From the NCBI GenBank assembly GCA_034336665.1, contig JAPFBE010000003.1, forward strand, positions 33,516,360 to 33,580,359: a stretch of 64,000 bases of DNA, in the 5' to 3' direction. Below the pieces are notes generated by a model that was not told the DNA's origin, searched no databases, and saw nothing but the letters and a program-made list of their open reading frames with translations. The position numbers and the translations under genes are program-made. This document shows positions 11,365 through 24,196 of the stretch, piece by piece. Position 1 is the stretch's first letter, and each line of letters begins with the position of its first letter. This DNA is from Luscinia megarhynchos. Lineage: Eukaryota; Chordata; Aves; Passeriformes; Turdidae.

Positions 11365-14300
11365 CCAGCCAGACAATGGAAGAAAAATGAGTAAACACTG
11401 TAGTGTTTGCTAATCAGGTGTTTAGCATGAACATACAAGCTGATCAAATAATGCATAATTATCAGCTTAAAAATTATTGCATAGGCATTTGATTACTCGT
11501 GGAAAGTTATGGGCTTGGCTGAGTGTGAGATTTTATGCATGTCTGCTGGAACTGGTTGTTTATGATGTGACATCCTTTAATGGTAAAATGAAAAACAGCA
11601 CAGTTCTGTGCCAGGACATGAGAGGGTCATAGGGGGAATGAATATTTATGAAGCAAAATAAATATGAAGATGGAACTTCCCTCTCCTTTTCCCATCCCCC
11701 ACTACTGATTTTTTTTTCCTATATAGTCCATGACATGTAATTTACATTGGCTTATATATACCCTGGGACAGCTCATGTCTGTGTTAAGATCTGATTATGG
11801 TCTGGTGTTGCAGGTACCCTCTTTGAGAAGTAGATGCTGTAGAAGGTGTCATTTGCCCTTTATTGCTTTAGGAATATTCATGTGCTCCTGAAGTGCTGCA
11901 ATAAGCCAGTTTGGGAGGGTTATGATTCTATTTAATCCATCTATGTTAAGGAAATGTTCCCATTCCAACCTCTTGCCATAGGATTTTCCTGTGTTCCATT
12001 CTGTGAAGTGTAATGTACTTACTCTCAAGGAAGGGAATGATTTCTCCTCATTTTGCAATTGAGGTCCAAAGAAAGAGGCAACTAATCATTTCAGAAGCAG
12101 ACTGTGGTAGGGTGAGAAACCAAAGAGAAATGCCTTACATTCATAGCCTGCACATAAAGTACCAAGGTGGGTTTTGTCTTTTTAGTGTTCTCTGATACCC
12201 ACTCTTTGGTACTTCACATCCACCTGCCTGCATAGGTGGTACTTAACACCTTCCCTCAGTTTGTCAGGATGTAATATGGGCAGATTTTATGCCATCTGTA
12301 ATTTTAGACACATAATTGAAGTGCTTAAGATAGGTTAGAGCACTGAGATCCTCCTCCCCTCTAGAACATGGAGAGAAACATGTTCTTCAGGAAAATGATT
12401 GAGCCCTCCAAGTTTTAATTTACCTATGAAGATGACAATCTCCTTTCCACCAGAGGTAGGGCTGCACTGAGGAACTCCCATGGTAGAGATTTCTGTTAGG
12501 TGTCTGAGGTTGGAATGGATGCATGTAAGTGGAGTTTTTTAATAGTGAGACAAAACCTTGATGTCCTGCAGAGCCTCGTGGGATCATGATGCATTCTAGC
12601 AACAATTATCAAAGAGAACTGCTCTAAGGAAGTGTGGGTAAAGTGAAAGCAGAGAGACTGCTAACACTTACCTTTACTCATTCTATGAGCAGGTATTGTG
12701 CAATTTTTCCAGCAACACCTCTTTCCAAGAAGTCTGTTTTTCAGTCCTGGGCACAGACAGTTGCCAACTTATCAAATAATGAGGTGTTTTTTGTAGTGTG
12801 CACAAATGAAGCTGAGAAAAGAGCATTCCTTGTAAATACATTCTCAGAGGAAAAAAAAACCCCACCAGAATTCTGGATGAGACATGACACATGAAAGCAC
12901 TCAGTCTGACTCACATTACCACTAACTCATCATCACCTTTCTCAATAAAACCAAGCTGCTTAAAAATTGTGTTAAAAATACTTCTTTTTTTTTTTTCCCA
13001 GGGAGGAACAATATTTCAAGTGGCAGAGAGGGAACACAGTAGACAGCAAAGAATTCAATATAGATAAAATACTATGGTTTTGCTCTAGTTTTTTTCTTTA
13101 CCTACTTCTTTCAAACTACGATTTGTTTTCTCTGAATTCTTTATGGGCTGTGTTCTACAGGGGAAAAAAAATGGCCCAAACAAAACAAGCTTTAAGAAGC
13201 AAAGTGAATTTCAAAGACAACCTGAAATGAAGAGTGAACATTCAAACAACTGAGAGGAAGCATATCCCTCCTTTGAACTCTGGGGGTTGGTATGAACTGG
13301 CAATACTTTCAGACTGTTCCTCACAATTAAATACAGCACTGATGAAAACTCAGCGAGGAGATCAACGATGTGATCTGGAAAGAGATTGAACTCATAATGG
13401 AGCAATCAAGAGCAAATGCTTTCTGAACATGGGGCTTTCACAGGGATCAGAATAATTGCTTCAACAGTCTGTTTATTTACTAGGGAAGGTACTTGTATTT
13501 ATTACCCTACTGAGAACAAAGGGCCAGCGCTGGTACCTGGTTGTTTTATTTCCACAACTCTGCTATCACCATCAATAGCTGAGACAAGTTCCTCAACAGA
13601 AACAAAAAATGGGCCTGTCTGCTTGCCCACAGCTAGAAGGCTTGAAGCAAGAGCAACATGGTGTAACTTTTTCTTTTTGTCTCCAGATCTACCCCATGGA
13701 AGAAAGGAGCCCTTCTGCACTTCTCCCTTCCTTTGTTGCCCTAACTTCCTCAGAAGGAGAACCAGAAACCCTCCTTTGAGATATCGCAGTGTAGGATCTC
13801 AGTTTGTGGGATCTTGCCGAGGAAAATTATAGCTGGGAATTTTCAAAAGGCAAGGTAATTTAGTTATGTCACACCAATGAATTTTATTGTCAGGAGATGG
13901 GATTCTAATGGAAAGTTTTGTTTGCATGTTGTATATTCTGCATTATTTTGATTTTTGGGATTGAGCAGGGATAATAGATACTTGGCTCTGCTTCCTTGTG
14001 CAATTTACAAAAAAAGATCATGTCAGACATGAAACTGGGAGGACACCACTGTCCATCTAATTCTATGTTTGGATGCTTGTGATGCAATGAGCATGAGGCA
14101 CAGGGACACACAGACTTGAATCTCTAATCCAAGACACCATTTAGGGACTTTTTTTTAACATAGGAGCAAACCTGTTGGAATTAAGAGCCTCATTAGATGG
14201 GGTCAGAGCTCAAATTTGTTTTTGAACCAAAATAAGGGGGGCTTAGGGATGCATCCACTCATCACAGCAGCATCAGGCAGCCAGAGCCTCCTGGTGAATC

Positions 14301-17300
14301 TTGCTCATTGTTTCAAATTCTATTTATATATTTCAAAGTGTAGCGAATGGAAAGATCATAAAATCATGGTGACTGCTCATAGAATTTAGGGAAAACAAAA
14401 TAAACAGTCACAGACCCTCAGTTAAAAGAATGAAAAAATATCCACAGTTTTTCTCCAACAAGAGATGTATTCCCATTATGTACATTCTTGATATAATTCA
14501 TATCATATAAAATTAATAAACACAAGCAAAAGTCACAACATGAAGGAAAAAAAGAAAAGAAAAGGAATGACTCATTCTCTGGCAAGGGAAAAATTATAAG
14601 AAAAATTAGTATCTCTAGGACCTGTCTGCAGAGCTTCTTCTACTGCCCAGTTACAACAAAGAAAGATTCCATTTTTTAAAAACAAAACAAATTTTTAAAT
14701 AATGAAAAATATCCTCAGAGACCACTCATGACTTATTAGAGTTTTATCTAAAAACAATTAGTACTTGAGTTTTGTGTCAAGGTAAAAATTAGATTTCCCT
14801 TAAATTTATTCTGCCTACCTGCAGCATTTTTATTTCTCATTTTATTGACCCACTCACCTTACTTTGAGCAATTTATTCATTCTGTAAATGCCCAATATTT
14901 TAAATGAGCTTCTGAGTGTCATCCAACATAAAAACAAGTCTGATGTAGCTGAATGGTCACAGGCATGTCGTGATATATGTGGAGTATTTTGTAATTTTTC
15001 TGCCCATTCTATGGCATCCACACAGCACCTGTGTGTTAAATCAACTCTGACTAATGAAGTCCTTGTCTGCCAGGGGTCTTCCTTAATTGGGTACAAGGGT
15101 TATGTTTTATTTATCTGTCCTTTGTTTCTTTGAGTTTCCTTTTCCAGCACCTCTCTTCTCAGAGGATCCTAATGATTCTTGAAGATCCCCATAGTGGTAA
15201 GTTTCTATCAGGACACAGCTGTATTGTTTCAGAGGCTTGCCATGTTCCCCTAGTGTGACTGAGCAGCTGTGCCAGGTGGTCCCTGGGAGTGGCTGGCAAG
15301 GTCTTGCCTTTTTTTGGTCCTTTTCTCACTCTGCTTTTGGCAGCAATTTTTTAGGGTAAAAGAGAACACCCTTTGTCCCTGCTGTTCCTGTAATATAGAT
15401 GAAGGATAGGGCATAGCCAGCTCAGGAGCAGATCCTGTGAAGAGGTTCTTGGGAGTCTCTTTGACACCTCCTCATGCTTAGCAAATGTGCACCAGCGTAC
15501 TTATTTGCTTTTTGACAAGGTACAGTGGGACCAAATCTCCAGATCTCTGATTATATCATTGTGAGCAATGATGGAAACCCCTGCATAGTTCAGTGCTCAC
15601 CACAAAACCAGATTTTTATCAAAGCAGTCAAGTAATAATGGACATAAACAATAACATTTCTTCCTAGAATTAATGAGAACAACCTACCAAAACACAGAAA
15701 TTGTATTCAGGTGAAGGTTATGAGTAATTTTTATCTCTATCAATGTAATGGTTTTTTATATGTTTGGCTATTGTGATCTTTCCTATTATGCTTTCTGTAA
15801 CATCCAGGAGTCTATGTGAGGAAAGTAATAATCTAGGAAGAACATTCTGGAGAAAGTCAGTATGAACTCTTTCTTAAGTGCTTTAAACATCCAAGAACAT
15901 CTTTAATACATAAGATGGAAGTCATTATTTTGGATATTTGTAGAGAGAGAGCATTTGTTATGTATCATACACACCTTTGGTCTCTGAGAAAACAAAGAAT
16001 GTGAAGGGCAAGAGCACATGATATAACCATAGTTCCAGCCCTTTCTATTTCCATATTTTTGTGCCTCAATGGGATACTTACATTGAGTCTTGAATACATT
16101 AAGTGTTATGCATGAAGTCACATGACTTGAATTCTGGGCCAGGCAGAGATTAATTGATTTCTAATGGAAAAATGTGTGCCTGATGCTCTCATCATCTCAA
16201 TCCCTTTGTCCTTTCCTGCCTAGAGATTAGTAATCTTTTTTTTCTATCTGAAAGCTAAATCTGGAACATTATTTGCCCTTGTTGATGCAAACTGTGCAAG
16301 TATAACACTTCCTTTTCACCAGCATCATAGGGTAACATTTCCAATTATTTTTGTTTGGTTTGTGGTGGATCCTTCAACTACGCAATTTCTAATTCTAAAA
16401 ATCAGTTTTGTGAAGAGCTGTCTTTGTTGCAGATGGGCAGTGTCCTGCTGCTGTTGTGTTTTCTGCTAGGGTATGTACCAGAGGTGCACACATCTAGCTA
16501 GTAGACAGAATAAGTACCTTAGATTTGTCAGGAGCAGACTGACAAAACATGTGTCTGTTTTTAGGGAGTTGGTAATGTGTGTGCCCCATGTTCTGACATC
16601 AGCTTACCCCCTGAGGCTGTGCATCTCCTGCTTCCCTCACAAGGCCATTTAGAAGTGAGCTCAGACCAGCTCAGGCCTCTTGTCAAGCCCTTCCCAGCAC
16701 ATTTAAGATCTTCATATCTGGTGTATTGCTATTCTTACTCTTCACTGTATGGCTGGCCAGACTGGACTGAGCTGCAGTAGGATAATGTTTTGATCCAATA
16801 TGACAGTATTTTGTTGACATTCCTTCATCATGCCATGGATTTGACAGAAAAATGCCTTGACTTTGTCCTGCTGGACCACTTCTCACAGCTATAATGTTGT
16901 ATAAGAAATGAATATGTCTTCACTTTGCTTTTCACTTTCATTTTCATCTTTTGCTGCTTTTTGGTCTATTTAGAAAATCAGCTCTTCAGGGCAGAAGCTG
17001 GCTGTTCTAACACATCTGTAGAGTATAGTTTCTGTCAATCAAAAGAACAAATAAAAAGTGCCTGACTTCTGGTTGTGTTCACAAAGTGTGTCTTACTCTG
17101 GGGACAGACACAGAGCATCCAAGTCACTTGCACTGACATGTAATGTTTGTAATCCTTGAAGGCTACACCAAGTCCTTCTGATGTGTTCTTGGACAAAATA
17201 CTGCTTCTTTGGCAGTGACCAAAAGAATGAGTGCTTTGGCCTCTCTACCACTGTTCTTGTGATGCAGATCTGTCTGTCAGCAAATAACCATCTCTCCTCC

Positions 17301-18848
17301 ATCTTAGGTGGCACAACCACAAAGGGCCAGACTTCACTTCCTGAGGATGCCTTGTGATTCTAGGGAAACTAAAATGATATTCTATATCTAAGAAAATTGT
17401 GATTTCATTTCATGAAAAGATGTGGTCATGGTCTGTAGTTGTGAAATGAGAGATAATTTCGAGGAAGCAATCTGCTTTCAGAAAATGTTTGGCATATGAG
17501 ATGAAAAAGAAACACCTTGTCTTTTACTGCATCCCCACCAAGCTGGTTCAGTTTTGCCTGCACCTATGTGCAAGGATGCAAGTCCTGGGATGGTGAGTGC
17601 TTTTTCTCCAGCTTTCCTTATAATGAGTACAATCCCAGTGCTGAAGCTCCAACTTTTCTTGTGAAAGACGTTCCAACTTTTTAAACAGCTATTGTTCAAA
17701 AGATGTTTCCATCCATCTGACACTTCAGTAATTGCCCACCCTGTTTACAGACATGCCAAGCACAGTTCAGAGACAAATTCTGAAGAAGTATTCTGCTGTC
17801 ATGGTTCCTAGTAAATTAATAGATTTAATTGAACCTATCTTTAGAACACACATTTTGTTTCCCAATAAAGTATTCTTTTTGTGACCTCCTAATTAATAAG
17901 ATTAAGGGAATTTAGCCCAGGAAACTGACAAAAGGCAGCATTCTAGGACCCTCACTGAATATTAATAACCATCTTGTAGCAAAAGCAGAACACTTGTTTG
18001 TGTATATTGGAGCCCCACTGGTTTAGGTCTTTACTAGGAGAACAACAAAGAAGAGGAGAAAAATAACAAATTACAGCTGAAACAAATCATCAGCATTGCT
18101 GTTTTCAAATTACTATATTTCTGGGGAATTTTAGTCAGTTACATGAAAAAGAAGACACCAGTTTCAATGGAGCTTTGATAGTCAGGTTATGTTAATAATG
18201 GGAACTCATGTAAAATGCATAAGGTATACCTTACAGATGAAGAAGATTGCTAATAATTATTCTGTATGCTAAGAGTGTAGCTCTTTCTGAACTGATACAT
18301 AAAGACTCCTTTACATCCCAGTCTAATTACTTATAGACAGTTGAGCACAAAATTACTTTCATCTGTTTGAACATGTGGAAGGAAAGAGATTAGAGAAGTA
18401 CCTTTCAAAACAGCTGGTTGGCATGTTAAAGAAGAAAACCTACTGGTTCTTCGGTTCTGACTGAAAAGTGCATTTCTTTATAATTAGACCTATTAAAGTA
18501 AATGTCATGCAGGGGGATTCTCAGAGGAGGTGACTGGGGTGCACAGCATGAAAAGCCAGTTGCTCTCTTATGACTGCTCCAGAAACTGGAAGTTTTCAAA
18601 GATGGGGAAAGATGGCACTAGGTGTTTTGACACCTTGTGTTTTTCCCTGGCCATTTTGTGATTTCTTTTGGTGCACTGGCTCCCATGAAAGAGCAATGGG
18701 AGCTCCTGAGGTGATAAATGGCTGTGTGCAGTCAGCACTCTGACCCTTCTTAACCCTTTTCTTTTGCTGTCCTTAAAGAAGACGTCAATGTGAGTGGTGT
18801 GGAAAATAATCTCTTACACAGGAAAAATCATATGGAGTGACATCAGAA
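11365..18848. other. Unique non-coding sequence
   Basis: Long stretch of unique sequence. A 138-codon open frame at 13416-13832 and several shorter ones carry no recognisable domain. A strong polypyrimidine tract and AG at 13668-13686 looks like a splice acceptor but stands alone (see findings). No transposon was identified. Confidence 0.55.
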
Positions 18849-18960
18849 TTACAGAATAATTTTTATTGGAGCCTTTGCAATTCTTCTGGTCCAGCCCTCC
18901 AACCCTCCAAAAGTGTGTTTGCATCCTTGTCCTGTCAAATGTTGACCATCTTGGAGAATA
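18849..18960 (-). mobile_element. Probable decayed CR1 LINE 3' end
   Basis: The segment opens with a TACAGAATAA-like word. It then reads a GGAGCCTTTG-to-CTTCTGGTCCAGCCCTCC block that resembles the reverse complement of the CR1 3' region (consensus-like 'GGACCTCTGGAGATCATCTGGTCCAACCCTCC' in pieces). A weaker match to the 'CATCTCCAAGGA' part follows around 18943-18957. The orientation implies a minus-strand element truncated at its 5' end. It is much more diverged than the two other CR1 copies here, so the boundaries are approximate. Confidence 0.45.
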
Positions 18961-19835
18961 TCTTAAGATCAAGTCTCAAGAACAAGGGAACAGTTAAAAT
19001 AACCAGTTTAATCTTGTATTCTATTCCTGACAGTCACAAGTGGGTAGTATTTAGGAGATGATTAATGAGAAAGTCTGAAGTAATCCTTCCTGTTGCATGC
19101 CTCAAATCTGTGAATTTTGAGTTTATTGTATGCATATCTGTCATCTGTGGCATGTGGCTTGGTCTTTTTTTCTCATCATGGGTATTAATCCTTTAGAGTA
19201 GATATGATAAAGATGGTGCATAGGCAGAGTCTGTGTTCAGGTTCTCTTGTATTTCTTCCCTAGATTAATTTTCACATGCATAAAGGTAAAAAATTATAAA
19301 TAAGACTTTACAAGAGATTGCATCAAATAAACAAGAGTTCCACAACCTAAATAAGTACTACTGCTCTTTATCATTAGAGAAGATCCAGAAAGATGCCTGC
19401 TCTTTGTGTCCATCTGGCTATGCTGGTAGTTGGACACCGAGGTCTCTCAGCTGGCAGTACTTGAAATAATAATGAAGCTGACCCATGTAGTGGCTCACAA
19501 ATCCCAGCTCTTTCTGAACTTGCCTCGCTTCCCACAAGGGTGAAGCTATTTTGCTGCTGTTTAAGGAAGGATATCCTGGCCTCTCCTGAGCTCATGTCAT
19601 GAGAAAGAAAAGGGCAATATGGTGTGTGGCTCCAGAAGATGACTGACCCTTTCATGAGGGGAGTTATTGAAGAGGACGTGGTGGAGCACAGAGCCTGCTG
19701 GATGCTTCCTGCTAAATCTCTAGGGCAGCACAGCAGAACGACTGTCTCACAGAGCCCTGACTCTTCCAGGGACCTGCCCCACACAGCAACCGCTGAGAGC
19801 TTGACTAGAAGTAAAAATAACTGTGACAGCACCAG

Positions 19836-19867
19836 TCATGAGAAGTGTGAATCATGAGAAGTGTGAA
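19836..19867. repeat. Two perfect tandem copies of a 16-bp unit
   Basis: TCATGAGAAGTGTGAA occurs at 19836-19851 and 19852-19867 with no mismatch. The identity suggests a recent duplication. Confidence 0.9.
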
Positions 19868-21300
19868 TGAGTTGGCCTTTTTCTTTTTTTCTAACTTGTT
19901 TTGGACTTGAACCAACTTTGAATTCTTTATGGAAAGAGGATACTTCTGATTAAAAGATACATCTTGATTTAAAGGACAGCTAGTGTGCTGTACACATAAT
20001 ACATGGCTACCAGGAGCACTACTGATTGCTGATAATTTAATTCCTATAACAGACTAGAGAAAGCTTATTACCTGGCAGCCAGTATTCAATCACTATTTTC
20101 TGAAATAAATAGCCTATCAGACAGCTAACGATAAAAAAGCAAACGTGATGTTCTTAACTTTGTGTATTTTTAAATGTAATATACTGTGCTAACAAAGACA
20201 TCCTAAATGCTGTCTTCCTGCTAATCCTTCTCGATGGCTTTTCCTTGAGTTTGTGGCATGGTTTATTTAAGTAAATGGTATTGTTACATTAATTTTAAAA
20301 TCTGATGTATCACTAAATAAGATAATAGAGCATGAAATGCACTAAAATACTGTCCTCTGTGTTATACTCATGAGGCTCATGGTTGGTTTTTATTGTGGTG
20401 TAGAAAAAGAAAATAGCTTAAAATGAGTAAGTACCACCGGTTGTATTTTCTTTCTTTCATTATCATTGTTCTTGGAACCATAAAAACAACTAGAGGAGCA
20501 AAGACTGTAGAAACACTCACGTGGCTGCAGAGGATTAAATACTGTAAAATAAAATAATTCTCCCCATTTCTCCAACAACCAAAACTCACATATCCCTCCA
20601 CAGAAAACTTTATGCTTTGGTATGACAAAATATAATAAATTGATAAGCAGTGAGGTTGATAAATGAAGTAGAAGGGAAGAATCTCGTTAATTTTAATTAA
20701 TTAATAAACCAAATTATAGCACATGTGTGGAAAATACACCTGCCCTTTCAGTTATCTGTCTTTTACTGATACAGGTTGAAGTCTGCTGTGACACTGGTTA
20801 TAGATCAAATATGGAGTTGGCTGCCAATTTTCAGTGTGACACTGTAAACAATTTTTAAAAAATCAAAGCATATTTTTTAATAAAAGTTTGAAATTGTTCA
20901 ATATGTTATAAGTAGGAAGTGACATATTATGATATTTAGTTGAGGAATTAGAACAGCTCAAATGAAAAGATTTTATTCACGTAAGAGATGCAAGGTGATG
21001 TATTTCAGATTAGGGGAACATGAACCTGAATCTGCCTAAGACACCCCATAGAAGCAGAGGAGCTGCTTTTTGTTGTAGCCTACACTCCTATGGTCTTTTA
21101 ATTGGGATTTTTGTCTCGATGAGATTTCTGCAATGTATCATTGCACACTCTCATTGTCTAAGAAATATGTTCAGTTGAAATACAGGGTAAATCAATCCAC
21201 AGATCAGTCCAAAATGTCTTGTTTGGAATTAGGAGGAAGCTAGCATATCAATGAAAAACAGAATGGGTTTTGAATGTACTACATCAAATTAGTACATAAT

Positions 21301-21346
21301 TGATAATATGATGTATACATTTTTGATAATATATGATATACATTTA
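21301..21346. repeat. Imperfect tandem duplication, about 23-bp unit
   Basis: The block starting TGATAATATGATG at 21301 is followed at 21324 by a near copy starting TGATAATATATGA. Both end in ATACATTT. A few substitutions separate the copies. Confidence 0.75.
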
Positions 21347-24080
21347 TTCCTCAGCAATGTAAGCATGTTGCAAATACATACAGTGTATTGAATTTGAAAT
21401 TATTGAAGTTGAAAATGAGGACTGAAATCAACTTCTTGCATATTTATAACCACTTTTAAAAATGCAATGAGAGAAAAGAGAGGAAAAAATTAGTGAAAAT
21501 AGGCTCAGAGACGGGAGTATATTGTTAGACAAAACTTGTATGCAGGGATAATAATGACAAGATAATGGGGTGTTTCCTTACAGATATTCTGAGGTTGTGA
21601 AGATTAAGAATTCTGTCCTCTTTTACCTTTACCTTCCTTTGTAAAATCTATTTTGTCTGTAATGTAATGTACTAGTAAACACTAAAGGCATTTTAGAATA
21701 AATCAGGTCATAGCTTCTGCTTCCTTTTGAGTGTCCGTCTGAAATAATTAGCTGCAGAAAAGTATATACATAAATATATATATAACACTTTTGGAAGAAA
21801 TGGCACAGCTGCTGCCAGCTATGCCCTCTGGCACTCCGAGAGGCAGAGCCTTCTCCTGGGTTTTGCAGTATGCTCTGAAGTAGAGCTGTGTTTTAATTGC
21901 TCCATCCATCCCTATTAAGGGACAGGCAGAAAAGGGAAAAAAAATATCTAATGAGAAAACAGATATCGTATATACATTACACTAAATACCTGTGGTTAAA
22001 AGAATATTAAGGTTGCTAAATGAAGCACTGAAAACCCAGGAAATATATGGCTCCTGGTGTAATGGTAATTTAACTTCTACAGCCAACACCATTATGCTGT
22101 AGTTTTGGGGACTCCTGCATCACCTAATGAACGACTGACTGGTCCTTCATGACTTTTCTGCTCTTCACAGGTGGTGTGGAGATCCAAGCCTTATTTATCT
22201 TATAAAATACCAACCCTGTTCTAAGTTCAGGGTTATTAATTTCCTCACCATTTTTCATTTAGCCCTCCTACTACATTCAGTTAATGGTACTCATGGTACT
22301 CATGATTATAATATGCAATGTCTTCAAGAACATTCAATAATGTATTTCTGCAAAGTCCTGGGGGGTGGCCAGTGATCACTATTATTTGTTATATGTGATC
22401 TTATGCACACAATATTGTTTGTGAGCAAAGAAAAAGCACACTTTATGTATAAAGCCAAGAATTTATTGTTGTCATGTCTAAAATATTTTCAGTATAATCC
22501 AAGAATCCTTTGCACAAATTTCATTTCAGAAAAGAATATTTTAATACAGAAAGTCTCATTAATAATAACAATGCAGTTAAAATGCTATATGCATGCTCAG
22601 TTTCCACCCCTTTTTCTGTTATTATGCTAAACATTTCTCTCCTCCTCTTGCTCCCAAGTTTGGTTGTTTCATCTTGCTCTTAAGCATGTTGGGGCAATGC
22701 AGACTTGACAGCTTCTAGTCATTTGCTTGAAAAATATGATGTTCATCTTAGTGGCTTCCTCTTGCTCAATGAAGGATCTTATACATGCTTGCTAACATAT
22801 AATTGCATATTTGCTCTTTTCTTATGGCTATGCAGCTTTAAGTTATGCCCAAATTTGCTGAATATGTGCCCTTTTTGTAGTCTAGATGTTATATCTTTAT
22901 TCTTAGTTGTACCTAAACCCAGTTTTATCCAGCCCCAGGTGTGCATTTCTTTGACTGACTCTAGGTTAGTTGCTTACAGCTGTGGGTCTTGAATAGCAAG
23001 TCTGTGCACACATTTCTTATTATCCCATGGAACTATTCCTGTACACTGCATCCTCTCTCCACTTCTCCACTGTCACACCAGGCCTGGATTTCTGTACACT
23101 TCATCATTATATATACTGGAGTTGTAAAACCATGGTGGTATACCATATAAAGATAAACAAAAGCAAAACGAATCAGCCAGAGGTACCTGCTACATTAGAC
23201 AACTTGAAGTTAAAGATAAATCAAGAGAAGCAAAGTGGCCAGCTGGTCAAGAAAAACCCAGTGCAAGACAGGGAAACCTGGCAAGCTTCAGCCTTGAGGT
23301 CTGGGAAACTCCATGCAAATCTGATAGTTTGCTACCAGCAAAAGCTATACCATATTACAGGGACTGAAATTACAGTGTGCATCCTGAGAAATAGATTAAT
23401 TGGAAAGAAAATGCTACATTTCTTTAACAGTTACTTGAACTCATTGAAAGTTGTGGTTTTTTAAACTTCAAGGAGTGTTAATTGACTGCAAGTACTTTTA
23501 GTTCCTAATTAGATCATTACAATTATGCTGTAAACAAAGGCAGTGATGAGCAGACACATGCTGAGTTAGAATGTTATGTCTAGTAGAAATGGTCACATTA
23601 GAGGATTTTGGAGTTAGCTTGCAGCTCTGCTCAAAGCCCAGAAATTCAGAATATGTTTCAATGGTATTGGCTGTTTTGAGCTGCTCTGGGAATGCAAAGC
23701 AGCCATAAACTTGACTTAAATGGCCAGTAAAGTGGGTTTTACTGCTGCTTTGTGTCACTGAATTGCTCCAAAGCAGCTGGAATATCCCATGAATCTGGCC
23801 CCAGATGTTTATGTGGCGTTTATTCAAACTATTCTAACCCCTTTGACGTGAAATCTGCTGGAAACCTCATGAGAATAAGTTCTCCCTCCTTCTTCTACTC
23901 TCAACCAGAAATGCCAAATGAATGGTTAACTTTTAGTTTGTCCACTCTTTTCATCCAGAACTTAACCAAGTATTTCGGAATTTCTCCTCAGACATAATTT
24001 AATTTTAATTCTAAGATTGTTTGTTTGGGTGGTAGTGACATCACCTTACTTATACCTAAATTGGTTACTTTACTGTTGCT

Positions 24081-24196
24081 GATAGATATAGATATAGACA
24101 TAGATATAGATATAGATATAGATGATATAGATATAGATATAGATATAGATATAGATATAGATAGATATAGATGATACAGATATTGATATAGATATT
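24081..24196. repeat. (GATATA)n hexanucleotide array
   Basis: GATATA units run for about 116 bp with interruptions of the GATA and GATGATATA type. Every unit contains a GATA word. Single substitutions (GATATAGACATA, GATACAGATATTGATATA) accumulate at both edges, as expected of an ageing microsatellite. Confidence 0.95.

Larger units (their letters stand above)
18961..24080. other. Unique non-coding sequence with small duplications
   Basis: AT-rich sequence without a recognised gene. The 152-codon minus-strand frame at 19374-19832 lies in a locally GC-richer patch and contains no recognisable domain. A 145-codon plus-strand frame at 23027-23464 is likewise unrecognised. Small tandem duplications are listed separately. 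Confidence 0.55.

Noticed and set aside
19374..19832. 152-codon minus-strand frame starting with a hydrophobic stretch like a signal peptide
   Set aside because: No recognisable domain, no splice or promoter context, and this length is expected by chance in GC-richer patches of a 64-kb window.
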